DNA of 64,000 nt, taken from Neobacillus paridis. Lineage in GTDB: Bacteria > Bacillota > Bacilli > Bacillales > Cytobacillaceae. Within the stretch, counting starts at the first letter, position 1. The number at the start of each line of letters is the position of its first letter. Under the pieces are notes generated by a model. The model was not told the DNA's origin. It searched no databases and saw only the letters and a program-made list of their open reading frames with translations. Of this stretch, positions 53,761 through 62,732 are shown piece after piece. The stretch spans positions 38,497 through 102,496 of the forward strand of contig NZ_JAESWB010000115.1 of the NCBI RefSeq assembly GCF_016765675.1. The letters run 5' to 3'. The position numbers were made by a program, and so were the translations under genes.

Positions 53761-54903
53761 ATGATCTATTTTGATAACAGTGCGACAACCAAACCCTATA
53801 AAGAAGTGCTTGATTCATTTCTTAAAGTTTCAAGTGACTATTTCGCGAATCCATCGTCATTGCATCGTTTTGGCGGGCAAGCTGAAAAGCTTCTTTCCCA
53901 AGCAAGAGAACAGGTTGCCCAGCTCCTGCAGGTTAAAACAAATGAAATATATTTTACCTCTGGTGGGACTGAAAGCAATAATTTGGCGGTTAAAGGTGCT
54001 GCTTTGAGAAACAGAAATAAAGGTAAGCATTTAATTACATCAAGTGTGGAGCATCCCTCTGTCCGACTGGCCATGGAACAGCTAGAACAGGTCGGATTTG
54101 ATATCACTTATGTACCGGTTGACCGGAACGGAAGGGTATCGGCTACTGACATCGAAGCGGCGATTCGAAAAGATACCAGTTTCATTTCGATCATGCTTGT
54201 AAATAATGAGGTCGGAACGATTCAGCCAATCAAAGAAATAGGTGAAATGCTAAAGAGGTACCCAACTATTCTTTTTCATGTCGATGCTGTCCAGGGGATT
54301 GGAAAGGTTCCCCTCACTCTTCATGAAGACAGGATTGATTTATGCTCTATCTCCGGTCATAAATTTCATGGACTAAAGGGGACAGGTGTCCTTTATGTTC
54401 GTGATGGAGTAAGAATTACGCCATTATTTTCTGGTGGCAGCCAAGAGCGAGCCTTGAGGAGTGGAACGGAAAATGTAGCAGGGGCCGTTGCTTTGGCGAA
54501 AGCACTCAGAATGACTTTTGACAGGAGTACAGCCGGAATTGAGAATATGAGAAATATTCAAAACATGCTACGGCAGGAATTAAGCAAAAATGAACGTATT
54601 CAAATAAATACACCGTCCGAAAATTCTGCTCCGCATATTCTGAATTTCTCGCTGAATGGGATTAAATCAGAGGTATTTATTCATGCCCTTGAGGAGAAGG
54701 AGATCTTCGTCTCAACAACAAGTGCCTGCTCCTCTAAAAAGAAAACAGCCAGTACCACACTTACCGCAATGGGAGTCCCAAAGGCAACTGCTGAAAGTGC
54801 TGTGAGGATCAGCCTGTCTTACGATAATACCACCGAGGAAGCGTTGAAAGTCATTGAAGCGATTGAGAACTCGTTAAAACAATTAGAAAGGGTAATGAAA
54901 TAA
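53761..54903 (+). CDS. nifZ: Cysteine desulfurase NifZ, sulfur donor to ThiI
   Basis: A 380-residue PLP enzyme of the NifS/IscS family that takes sulfur from cysteine as a persulfide. The PLP lysine is in SISGHKFHGLKGTGVLY near residue 200. The mobile-loop catalytic Cys is in STTSACSSKK near residue 323. In B. subtilis NifZ works specifically with ThiI in 4-thiouridine synthesis. The stop is directly followed by the thiI start with no gap, so they form an operon. Confidence 0.94.
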   Translation: MIYFDNSATTKPYKEVLDSFLKVSSDYFANPSSLHRFGGQAEKLLSQAREQVAQLLQVKTNEIYFTSGGTESNNLAVKGAALRNRNKGKHLITSSVEHPSVRLAMEQLEQVGFDITYVPVDRNGRVSATDIEAAIRKDTSFISIMLVNNEVGTIQPIKEIGEMLKRYPTILFHVDAVQGIGKVPLTLHEDRIDLCSISGHKFHGLKGTGVLYVRDGVRITPLFSGGSQERALRSGTENVAGAVALAKALRMTFDRSTAGIENMRNIQNMLRQELSKNERIQINTPSENSAPHILNFSLNGIKSEVFIHALEEKEIFVSTTSACSSKKKTASTTLTAMGVPKATAESAVRISLSYDNTTEEALKVIEAIENSLKQLERVMK

Positions 54904-56112
54904 ATGAATTATGACCGTATATTAATTCGTTATGGGGAAATATCTACTAAGGGTAGGAATCGAAATAAATTCATTGATAAGCTAAGAAAAAGCGTGCGCA
55001 TCGCGTTGACGAACTTTCCTAACATTAAAATAGAAGCCAGCCGTGATCGGATGTATGTTGTCCTAAACGGCGAAAATTCCCAAGCGGTTATTGAAAAGTT
55101 AAAACCTATTTTTGGGATTCAATCCTTCAGTCCAGCTATCAAAGTGGCCAAAGAAATTGAAACATTAAAAATAAAATCACTTGAATTGGTTAAATCTCAA
55201 TACAGTGAAGGAAACACCTTTAAAGTAACGGCAAAAAGATCTGATAAGACGTTTGAATTAACGACAGATGAAATTAATCATTTGATAGGCGGGCATCTGC
55301 TGCAGAATATCCCCGGCTTAAAAGTAAATGTTAAAAATCCTGATATTAATCTAAGGATTGAGGTGCGAAAAGAGGCTATTTATTTATCATCCGAAACCAT
55401 TCCGGGTGCTGGCGGGCTTCCAGCCGGGTCAGGGGGAAAAGCAATGTTAATGCTGTCCGGCGGAATTGACAGCCCAGTAGCAGGTTATTTATCAATGAGA
55501 CGCGGGCTGGACATTGAAGCAGTTCATTTTTTCAGTCCGCCATTCACAAGTGAGCGGGCTAAGGAAAAGGTAATGGATCTGTCAAAAAGACTAGCGGAAA
55601 TTGCCGGTGGTTCGATAACACTCCATATTGTGCCATTTACTAAAGTGCAGCAAGTGATCCGTGAGCAGGTCCCGGAAAATTATACGATGACCTCTACCAG
55701 AAGAATGATGCTGCGAATTACCGATGAAATTAGAAGGAAACAGGAAGGGCTCGCGATCATAACCGGGGAAAACCTTGGCCAGGTTGCCAGCCAAACACTG
55801 GAAAGCATGTATGCGATTAACGAAGTAACCAATACACCCATTTTACGTCCATTGATTTCGATGGATAAGAACGATATTATAAAAATGGCTGACATGATTA
55901 ATACCTTGGAAATTTCAAACAGACCTTATGAAGATTGCTGCACCATCTTTGTCCCAGCATCACCGAAAACGAAACCTAAAAGAGAAAAAGTCATTCAATA
56001 TGAAAGCTATTTTAACTTTGAACCATTGATTCAAGAGGCTGTGGAAAAGGTGGAAACCATCACAATTAAGCCTGGACGGGAACAGCGTCGGGAATTTGAA
56101 GAATTATTCTAA
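54904..56112 (+). CDS. thiI: tRNA 4-thiouridine synthase ThiI (no rhodanese domain)
   Basis: Thiolates U8 of tRNA and may feed thiazole synthesis. The 402 residues include an N-terminal ferredoxin-like and THUMP domain (1 to about 165) and a PP-loop ATPase with MLSGGIDSPVAGYL near residues 183-196. The C-terminal rhodanese domain of E. coli ThiI is absent, as expected in bacilli, where NifZ passes sulfur directly. It is co-transcribed with nifZ. Confidence 0.95.
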   Translation: MNYDRILIRYGEISTKGRNRNKFIDKLRKSVRIALTNFPNIKIEASRDRMYVVLNGENSQAVIEKLKPIFGIQSFSPAIKVAKEIETLKIKSLELVKSQYSEGNTFKVTAKRSDKTFELTTDEINHLIGGHLLQNIPGLKVNVKNPDINLRIEVRKEAIYLSSETIPGAGGLPAGSGGKAMLMLSGGIDSPVAGYLSMRRGLDIEAVHFFSPPFTSERAKEKVMDLSKRLAEIAGGSITLHIVPFTKVQQVIREQVPENYTMTSTRRMMLRITDEIRRKQEGLAIITGENLGQVASQTLESMYAINEVTNTPILRPLISMDKNDIIKMADMINTLEISNRPYEDCCTIFVPASPKTKPKREKVIQYESYFNFEPLIQEAVEKVETITIKPGREQRREFEELF

Positions 56113-56156
56113 TTGTATATTTTGATATTTTTGTGAACAATTACCAAACAAAAACA

Positions 56157-56187
56157 AGAATTTTGCCATGTGATTTTACACATTCTA
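56157..56187 (+). promoter_or_regulatory. Sigma-G-type promoter of sspA
   Basis: CATTCTA (56181-56187) matches the forespore sigma-G -10 pattern CATWHTA. AGAATT at 56157-56162, 18 bases upstream, is a partial -35. The spore-protein gene downstream supports the call. Confidence 0.55.
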
Positions 56188-56211
56188 TACTCACAAGGAG
56201 GTGAAAATCAC

Positions 56212-56415
56212 ATGGCAAACAACAACAACTCCAATCAATTACTAGTAGCAGGCGCTGAGCAAGCCCTTGAACAAATGAAAGTGGAAATTGCTCAAGAATT
56301 TGGTGTAAACCTAGGTGCTGAGACAACTTCACGAGCTAACGGTTCTGTTGGTGGTGAAATCACTAAGCGTCTCGTTTCTATGGCGCAGCAGCATTTAAGC
56401 GGATTTTCACGCTAA
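56212..56415 (+). CDS. sspA: Alpha/beta-type small acid-soluble spore protein
   Basis: A 67-residue DNA-binding protein that coats spore DNA and protects it from UV and heat. Diagnostic parts are [47 protein letters not shown]. The EIAQEFG segment contains the site cut by the germination protease GPR (between Glu and Ile/Phe by family). A near-perfect AAGGAGGTGA site precedes the ATG. Its position after thiI is as for sspA in B. subtilis. Confidence 0.97.
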   Translation: MANNNNSNQLLVAGAEQALEQMKVEIAQEFGVNLGAETTSRANGSVGGEITKRLVSMAQQHLSGFSR

Positions 56416-56437
56416 ACTTAAATAAATATAATGGCTA

Positions 56438-56469
56438 CAGAGAGTAGAGGATTCCTCTACTCTCTTTTT
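56438..56469 (+). terminator. Terminator of sspA
   Basis: AGAGTAGAGG and CCTCTACTCT pair around a three-base loop, extended by flanking bases, followed by a T-run. Confidence 0.9.
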
Positions 56470-56557
56470 GCATGGAGAAATTTTTAACTGAATAATAATT
56501 TAAAATCTTAAAATAATTTTGTATAATCATACTATAACCTATCTTGGGAGGGATACG

Positions 56558-58141
56558 ATGAAAAGAGAAGATCTAATTGCCCCTGAACAGTATAATCTTG
56601 TGACAGAGGTAGAACGCTTTACGAACGATCCGAAGAAAATTGCTTTAAAGTGGGAAAACGAATCAGGGGAGAAGAAACAGGTTACATATGAACAATTATT
56701 GAAACAAGTAAACCGGGCCGGAAATGTTTTTAAGGCCAGTGGTTTAGACAAAGGCGATGTGGTCCTGGTGATTGTACCTCGGCTGATTGAAGCCTATGTT
56801 GTTTATTTAGCCGCCTTAAAGGCCGGTATGGTGGTGATTCCCAGCTCTGAAATGTTAAGAGAAAAAGATTTGCAATATCGCATTTCTCATGGCGATGTTA
56901 AAGCGGTTGTCAGCTATTATCCCTATGTTGACCAATTTAGCAATATTACTTCAGCGCAGCCCCTTGTTAAATTCACCGTAGGTGCAAAAGCCAAAGGCTG
57001 GATTCATTTAGATGCAGAAATGGAGGAAGCAAGTGAGGAATTTGCAACAGTAGCCACGTTAAGAGACGATATGGCCTTTTTATCTTATACCTCCGGAACA
57101 ACCGGAAATCCTAAAGGTGTTGTTCATACCCACGGCTGGGCCTTTGCTCACTTAAAGACAGCAGCATCCAATTGGCTCTGCATCGAAGAAGGGGATACTG
57201 TTTGGGCAACCGCAAGCCCGGGTTGGCAAAAATGGATTTGGAGCCCTTTCCTCTCGGTTCTCGGCTCTGGTGCAACAGGATTAGTCTATAATGGCAAATT
57301 TGAACCCAATAAATACTTAAGCCTGCTGCAAAAATATGATGTAAATGTTCTTTGTTGTACACCAACGGAGTACCGGTTAATGGCAAAAGTGGATAATTTG
57401 GCTGAATATCAATTGCCAAACCTTCACAGCGCTGTATCTGCTGGTGAACCATTAAATCGCGAGGTCATTGATACTTTCCGGAAACATTTTGGTGTTGATG
57501 TTCGTGATGGTTATGGTCAAACGGAAAACACCTTACTCGTCGGAGTAACAAAAGGAATGGAATTAAAGCCGGGTTCAATGGGAAAACCGACTCCGGGCAA
57601 TCGTGTCGAAATTATTAATGATGAGGGGGAAGTATGCGCTGTTGGAGAAGTTGGCGATATTGCCGTGCACATTGAAACCCCTGCCTTATTTAAAAATTAT
57701 TACAAGGATCCGGAAAGAACCGCGATGCAATTCCGTGGAGATTATTATATAACCGGAGATAAAGCAAAAATGGATGAGGATGGCTATTTCTGGTTTGAAG
57801 GCCGCGGTGATGATATTATCATCAGTTCAGGCTATACCATTGGTCCTTTTGAAGTCGAGGACGCCCTTGTCAAGCACCCATTTGTAAAAGAATGTGCTGT
57901 GGTCGCCAGCCCTGATGAAATCCGCGGCTTTGTGGTAAAAGCTTTTGTCGTTCTAAAAGAGGATGTCGATGCAGATTCTCCGGATTTAACGGCAACACTG
58001 CAGGAGCATGTTAAAGCGTTGACTGCACCGTATAAATATCCAAGAAAGATCGAGTATGTGTCGGAACTGCCAAAAACAACCTCCGGTAAAATCCGCAGAA
58101 TTGAACTGCGCCAAAAGGAATTGGAAACAGCAAAAAAATAA
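56558..58141 (+). CDS. ytcI: Medium/short-chain acyl-CoA synthetase YtcI
   Basis: A 527-residue AMP-forming acyl-CoA ligase of the ANL superfamily, close to acetyl-CoA synthetases. Motifs are LSYTSGTTGNPKGVVHTHG near residue 175, GYGQTEN near residue 325 and the C-terminal PKTTSGKIRR Lys motif. It resembles MbcS-type enzymes that activate short branched acids for fatty-acid synthesis; the exact acid is unproven. ATG 56558 follows GGAGGG. The PKTTSGK motif makes it a conceivable second target for AcuA (inference). Confidence 0.88.
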   Translation: MKREDLIAPEQYNLVTEVERFTNDPKKIALKWENESGEKKQVTYEQLLKQVNRAGNVFKASGLDKGDVVLVIVPRLIEAYVVYLAALKAGMVVIPSSEMLREKDLQYRISHGDVKAVVSYYPYVDQFSNITSAQPLVKFTVGAKAKGWIHLDAEMEEASEEFATVATLRDDMAFLSYTSGTTGNPKGVVHTHGWAFAHLKTAASNWLCIEEGDTVWATASPGWQKWIWSPFLSVLGSGATGLVYNGKFEPNKYLSLLQKYDVNVLCCTPTEYRLMAKVDNLAEYQLPNLHSAVSAGEPLNREVIDTFRKHFGVDVRDGYGQTENTLLVGVTKGMELKPGSMGKPTPGNRVEIINDEGEVCAVGEVGDIAVHIETPALFKNYYKDPERTAMQFRGDYYITGDKAKMDEDGYFWFEGRGDDIIISSGYTIGPFEVEDALVKHPFVKECAVVASPDEIRGFVVKAFVVLKEDVDADSPDLTATLQEHVKALTAPYKYPRKIEYVSELPKTTSGKIRRIELRQKELETAKK

Positions 58142-58262
58142 ATGACTTATATGTCTAATTAGCGGATAACCGCTGGTTCCTTGCCTATTTGCATTGTGCA
58201 CTTGCGGAAATATATAAACTGTCCCTAGCAGGAATTTTACTTATGAATCCCATTAGTGAATG

Positions 58263-58291
58263 AAGCAGGCGAATTTCTCTCGTCTGCTTTT
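58263..58291 (+). terminator. Terminator after ytcI
   Basis: AAGCAGGCGA and TCGTCTGCTTTT pair with one wobble and run into T-rich sequence. A small AGCGG/CCGCT hairpin lies earlier at about 58160-58172. Confidence 0.78.
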
Positions 58292-58387
58292 ATATTGCAA
58301 AAAGGAGAACAAAAAATTCCCCTATTTTAGTTGTTTCATTGTATAATTAAAATTATTTCGATTTTAGAAAGAATAGGGGCTTGGGAA

Positions 58388-59311
58388 ATGACAAAAAAAA
58401 GCGAAGCACAGCTAGGCGCCATTCATGCTGGTTTTTCCTATCTTCTTTGGGGGTTATTACCGATCTATTGGAAGTTTTTGGGTGGCATAAATGCTATAGA
58501 AATCCTTGCCAATCGGATTTTTTGGTCGTTTATTTTTATGTTGCTTGTTGTGTTATTAACAAAAAAATCGGGACTGTTTCTTTTAACCATCAGGGGATTT
58601 GCCAAAAAGAAAAAGCAATTGTTCGCCTTGATTTTGGCCTCAATACTGATAACCATTAATTGGTTCATTTATATTTGGGCGGTGAATAGCGGTCATATTG
58701 TTGAAACAAGCTTAGGTTATTACATCAATCCGCTGGTCAGCATCTTATTGGGGATGGTCGTTCTTAAAGAAAAATTATCACCGGCCCAATATTTATCTTT
58801 TTTTCTGGCAGCAATTGGTGTCATCATTACGACCGTTGCTCATGGTAAATTCCCATGGATTGCGATTGGTCTGGCCATCTCCTTCGGCTTGTATGGTTTG
58901 GCGAAAAAATTGATTAATGTTGATTCGTCTGTTGGGTTAACATTGGAAACGTTAGTGATTACACCGGCGGCGGCAGCTTATCTGCTTTATCTGTTTATAA
59001 ATGGAACAAATGCCTTTTTATCAGTTGATATCCGTACAGTATTATTATTAATCGGATCTGGAGCAGCGACAGCCGTACCCCTGCTTTATTTTGCGAAAGG
59101 GGCGCAAAAAATCCCGTTGTCTTTACTCGGCTTTTTACAATATATTGCTCCGACTTTGACGCTACTTCTCGGAATTTTCGTCTACCATGAACATTTTTCA
59201 ACAGTACAATTGGTATCATTTTTGTTTATTTGGACGGCATTAATACTTTACTCTCTTTCCAAAACAAGGTTATTTGCCGGAAAACGCTTAAACGAAAAGC
59301 AAGCATTGTAA
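58388..59311 (+). CDS. rarD: EamA-family transporter RarD
   Basis: A 307-residue ten-helix drug/metabolite transporter of the RarD subgroup. The start GAIHAGFSYLLWGLLPIYWKFL and NWFIYIWAVNSGHIVETSLGYYINPLVSILLG are subgroup signatures. YFAKGAQKIPLSLLGFLQYIAPTLTLLLG is the second-repeat signature. The substrate is unknown (E. coli RarD was named for chloramphenicol sensitivity). ATG 58388 follows AGGGGCTTGGGAA. It separates ytcI from ppnKB, unlike B. subtilis. Confidence 0.88.
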   Translation: MTKKSEAQLGAIHAGFSYLLWGLLPIYWKFLGGINAIEILANRIFWSFIFMLLVVLLTKKSGLFLLTIRGFAKKKKQLFALILASILITINWFIYIWAVNSGHIVETSLGYYINPLVSILLGMVVLKEKLSPAQYLSFFLAAIGVIITTVAHGKFPWIAIGLAISFGLYGLAKKLINVDSSVGLTLETLVITPAAAAYLLYLFINGTNAFLSVDIRTVLLLIGSGAATAVPLLYFAKGAQKIPLSLLGFLQYIAPTLTLLLGIFVYHEHFSTVQLVSFLFIWTALILYSLSKTRLFAGKRLNEKQAL

Positions 59312-59312
59312 A

Positions 59313-59360
59313 AAAAGGTGTCAGCTCCAGCAAATTTTTGCTGGTGGTCTGACACCTTTT
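59313..59360. terminator. Long bidirectional hairpin between rarD and ppnKB (GGTGTCAG family)
   Basis: AAAAGGTGTCAG (59313-59324) pairs perfectly with CTGACACCTTTT (59349-59360). Inside it CCAGCAAA (59327-59334) pairs with TTTGCTGG (59337-59344). It can terminate both convergent genes and shares GGTGTCAG with the elements at 34391 and 50410. Confidence 0.85.
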
Positions 59361-59363
59361 GAA

Positions 59364-60161
59364 TCATAGAAACGTCCGCTTTACTTTTTCCCAGAAGGAA
59401 TTATCTTTTAATTTTAATGTTTTTAACTTTTTATTGCTTAATTGGATTTCGATATGATCCACTTCGCGAATACTTAGCGCTTCATTATCCATTCCCATTA
59501 CAGGATGGTCATTCTCTGTTTTAACTTTTAGTGTAAGTTTTCGATCATTGCTTAAAATAAACGAAGAGCCAAGGGTCCGGTAATTGTTGTTATTAATCGA
59601 AGCTATCTCGCTTATTTGCATACAAGGTATAAGCGGGTCAACAATCGCCCCTTTTACCGATTTATTATAGGCTGTGCTTCCTGTCGGGGTTGCGACAATT
59701 AAGCCGTCGCCGCGGAATGTTTCAAAATGAAGCTGATCGATAAAGACATCAATTACCAGGGTTTTTATGATGGATGAAACGATACTAAATTCGTTAATGC
59801 AATTAAACGCGCCCTGGCCATTGACGGAGACCTCTATCAGAGGGTAACGGCGTACCTCCAGCTGCTCATTCCTCATCGCTTCAATCAATTTCGAGGTATC
59901 ATCAATGCGAAAATCACAATACATATTTAAATTATTTTTAGTTGAAATCCCCATATACAAACAATCATCACGAAATCCTGTTTTTCGAACAGCTTGAAGA
60001 AATGCCCCATCATCGCCAATGCTGGCAATAATATTTGCCTGGCGAAAATCGTTGACAATCGTAAACCCATATCGTTCCGTAGCTTCAAAGAGTGGCGCTG
60101 CATTTCGAAGGATTTCTTCATTGCGCTTGTAATAATAATATACATTACGTCTTTCTGGCAT
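59364..60161 (-). CDS. ppnKB: NAD kinase 2 (PpnKB/NadK2)
   Basis: Phosphorylates NAD to NADP. The 265-residue protein has the nucleotide motif IASIGDDGAFLQAVR near residue 50, GDD replacing the more common GGD as in other second NAD kinases of bacilli, and the diagnostic TPTGSTAYNKSVKGAIVDP near residue 160. ATG 60161 has GGAGGGG upstream; the frame can be extended to 60212 without support. In B. subtilis ytdI lies next to sppA as here. Confidence 0.92.
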   Translation of the reverse strand: MPERRNVYYYYKRNEEILRNAAPLFEATERYGFTIVNDFRQANIIASIGDDGAFLQAVRKTGFRDDCLYMGISTKNNLNMYCDFRIDDTSKLIEAMRNEQLEVRRYPLIEVSVNGQGAFNCINEFSIVSSIIKTLVIDVFIDQLHFETFRGDGLIVATPTGSTAYNKSVKGAIVDPLIPCMQISEIASINNNNYRTLGSSFILSNDRKLTLKVKTENDHPVMGMDNEALSIREVDHIEIQLSNKKLKTLKLKDNSFWEKVKRTFL

Positions 60162-60328
60162 ACATGATCCCCTCCTGGAAAAATGGTGAGAAAAAGAACA
60201 AGTTTTCTCCATTTTACCATGTATCTTTGATAAAATAAGGTTTGTCCTGCATTAGTTTAGCATTTTTTTTGAAACAATATGAGAATGGATATTTCATTTT
60301 TAGCGGAAAGAGAAAGAGAGGAATATGG

Positions 60329-61339
60329 ATGAGTGGAAAACGTTGGGCTGCACTAGGGATTGCTGCCGCATTATTCTTTGTTTCAATTGTTGTAAATTTT
60401 CTATCTGCGTTTGCTTTTAAGGGAATCAAAACAGATTTCACTGATTTTATGACTTCAGCTGAGCAGCCGTTTACAGAGGAAGTGGTGGATAACGGGAGCG
60501 AGCTTAAGAAAATAGTCGTTCTTGATGTCGATGGCGTTATTCAGGACACCGGTGATTCCGGATCGCTGTTACAAGGCGGAGGATATAATCATCAAACGTT
60601 TATGAAGCAGTTAAACTATCTTAAGGATGACGATTCGGTAAAAGGGGTCATCATTAGGGTAAACTCTCCAGGAGGCGGTGTGATGGAGAGTGCTGAAATT
60701 CATGATAAATTGGTTGAAATCCAAAAGAAATCTAAAAAGCCGGTCTATATTTCGATGGGGGCAACGGCAGCATCAGGGGGATATTATATTTCAACGGCGG
60801 CGAAAAAGATTTATGCCAGTCCGGAAACGTTGACAGGAAGCCTCGGAGTCATTATGGAAGGAATTAACTATAAGGGATTAGCCGATAAGTATGGTGTTGA
60901 TTTTGTGACCATTAAAAGCGGGAAATATAAAGATATTATGAGTCCGACGCGGAAAATGACGGAAGCAGAACGAAAAATTTTACAAACGATGATTGATCAC
61001 TCTTACCAAGGCTTTATCAAAGTCATTTCCGAAGGCCGTCATATGAGTGTTGACAAAGTTAAACAAATTGCCGATGGCCGGGTGTATGATGGCCGGCAGG
61101 CAAAGGAATTAAATCTAATTGATGGTTTTGGATACTTGGATGATGTGATTAAACAAATGAAAAAGAATGAAAAGCTTAAGGGTGCAAAGGTTGTCCGATA
61201 TACGGAGCCGCTTGGTCTCGGTTCGCTGTTTTCTTTCGAGGCTAAAAGATGGGCCGGTAATAACGCTGAAATGGCCGGCTTAATGAAGGTTCTTTCAAAA
61301 CCCAATTCACCACGGCTAATGTATCTTTATGCGGAATAG
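60329..61339 (+). CDS. sppA: Signal peptide peptidase SppA
   Basis: Membrane-bound Ser-Lys protease that degrades leftover signal peptides and aids resistance to some antimicrobial peptides. The 336 residues start with an N-terminal membrane segment (WAALGIAAALFFVSIVVNFLSAFAF). Nucleophile Ser149 is in GATAASGGYYIS and the general base Lys201 is in SGKYKDIMSP, both two residues later than in the B. subtilis enzyme. ATG 60329 follows AGAGGAA. It forms a likely operon with yteJ, 12 bases downstream. Confidence 0.94.
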   Translation: MSGKRWAALGIAAALFFVSIVVNFLSAFAFKGIKTDFTDFMTSAEQPFTEEVVDNGSELKKIVVLDVDGVIQDTGDSGSLLQGGGYNHQTFMKQLNYLKDDDSVKGVIIRVNSPGGGVMESAEIHDKLVEIQKKSKKPVYISMGATAASGGYYISTAAKKIYASPETLTGSLGVIMEGINYKGLADKYGVDFVTIKSGKYKDIMSPTRKMTEAERKILQTMIDHSYQGFIKVISEGRHMSVDKVKQIADGRVYDGRQAKELNLIDGFGYLDDVIKQMKKNEKLKGAKVVRYTEPLGLGSLFSFEAKRWAGNNAEMAGLMKVLSKPNSPRLMYLYAE

Positions 61340-61351
61340 GGGAGATAGCGG

Positions 61352-61891
61352 ATGGATACGAATGAAAAATTTTATGAAACAGAAAAAAATATTTCCGAAG
61401 GTTTTAAGGACCAAAGTTTGAATCGCACTCAAGCTGCTGATGGGGAAGTACCCGCGGAAAGTCACACCCAGCAGCTGCCAGTTCGCTATGCTGGTTTTTG
61501 GATGCGGTTCTGGGCCTATCTGCTTGACTTAATTGTAATCGGAAGCATTGTTCGTTTGTTGATTAACCCGCTTTTTCGCCTGCTTGATATTTCCTTGGCC
61601 GAATATAATATGTTTGCTCCGATCTCCATTGCGTCAGCCGTGATCTTTTATTTATATTTCGTGTTGATGACGAAGTTTTTTCAGCAAACACTGGGGAAAA
61701 TGGTGTTTGGGTTGAAGGTAATTGATTTGAAACATGAAAAATTATCATGGGGAACGATTATTTTTCGTGAATGGATCGGCCGGTTTATTTCCGTCACCGT
61801 TCTCATTGGCTACCTCATCGTTGCCTTTCTTCCCAAAAAGCAAGGGCTGCATGATATTTTTACCGATACGACTGTTATTCATTCAGACTAA
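61352..61891 (+). CDS. yteJ: RDD family membrane protein YteJ
   Basis: A 179-residue RDD-domain protein with an N-terminal polar region and three or four membrane segments starting at YAGFWMRFWAYLLDLIVIGSIVRLLI. The R and two D residues that name the family are in FWMRFWAYLLDLIV. The end GLHDIFTDTTVIHS is typical. In B. subtilis SppA and YteJ act together, YteJ modulating SppA activity. The short gap after sppA supports co-expression. Confidence 0.9.
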   Translation: MDTNEKFYETEKNISEGFKDQSLNRTQAADGEVPAESHTQQLPVRYAGFWMRFWAYLLDLIVIGSIVRLLINPLFRLLDISLAEYNMFAPISIASAVIFYLYFVLMTKFFQQTLGKMVFGLKVIDLKHEKLSWGTIIFREWIGRFISVTVLIGYLIVAFLPKKQGLHDIFTDTTVIHSD

Positions 61892-61947
61892 TCGACAGAC
61901 ACCAAGCTTGATAAGTCTGAAGGGAAAAAGACTTTGGGGTATTTAAG

Positions 61948-61980
61948 CCTGTCAACAAAAGTTGGCAGGTTTATTTTTTT
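61948..61980 (+). terminator. Terminator of sppA-yteJ
   Basis: CCTGTCAAC (61948-61956) pairs with GTTGGCAGG (61961-61969), one wobble, followed by a T-rich run. Confidence 0.85.
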
Positions 61981-62013
61981 ACGGTTGAGGAAATAATAGC
62001 AGGCTGAAAGGTT

Positions 62014-62715
62014 GTGGAGAACTTGCTATGGCTTTATATTTCTTTATCCGTTTTGCTGGGATTATTGCTGCTTATTGTATTTACCAAATTAACGATCATC
62101 ATCAATTATCAGCACCATAATGATGACGATGATTTAAAAGTGGAGTTCAAGATTTGGTTCGGGTTGATTCAATATAAAATCAATGTTCCGTTAATCAAAA
62201 TTGATGATGACTCTCCCAGCGTGATTGTCAAACATCATTCTCATTTAGGAGAAGAGCCAGGTGGAAAAGTAGATCATAAGGTGAACCAAATCACGAAAGA
62301 TAAGGCAGTAAAAAATATTGAGAAGGCCAGAGATTTTTTGCAAAAGGTTGTAAGAATGCAAGTCATCGTCAGGAAGTTCTTTCAAAAGATTAGTGTTAAA
62401 AAATTCGAGTGGTCATCATATATCGGAGTTGGCGATGCTGCTTATACGGCGATTGCAGCAGGGGCATTATGGACCCTTAAAGGGAGTATTGTAGGTTTCT
62501 TAAGTCGCTTTTTTAAGCTGACAGTCATGCCGCAACTAGCGATAACGCCCCAGTTTCAAGCTGCGGTGATTCAAACGCATCTGCTATGTATTTTTCAGTT
62601 TCGAATCGGGCATGCTATTTTAGCAGGATTAAAGTTGATTAAATACTGGAGAGGCGAAAAAAATCGCTTCACAAGCAAATCAACTTTTTCAAATGATAAA
62701 ACAAAGTTCGTTTGA
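62014..62715 (+). CDS. ytfI: DUF2953 family membrane protein YtfI
   Basis: A 233-residue protein of the DUF2953 (YtfI) family. An N-terminal membrane segment (LLWLYISLSVLLGLLLLIVFTKLTIII) is followed by a beta-rich region and a conserved core (IGVGDAAYTAIAAGALWTLKGSI). The family occurs in spore-formers next to ytfJ and is thought to be sporulation-linked; mechanism unknown. The start is GTG 62014 with a GAAAGG site. It precedes ytfJ by 17 bases, so it is in the same operon. Confidence 0.87.
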   Translation: MENLLWLYISLSVLLGLLLLIVFTKLTIIINYQHHNDDDDLKVEFKIWFGLIQYKINVPLIKIDDDSPSVIVKHHSHLGEEPGGKVDHKVNQITKDKAVKNIEKARDFLQKVVRMQVIVRKFFQKISVKKFEWSSYIGVGDAAYTAIAAGALWTLKGSIVGFLSRFFKLTVMPQLAITPQFQAAVIQTHLLCIFQFRIGHAILAGLKLIKYWRGEKNRFTSKSTFSNDKTKFV

Positions 62716-62732
62716 AGAAGGAGGAAATTACG

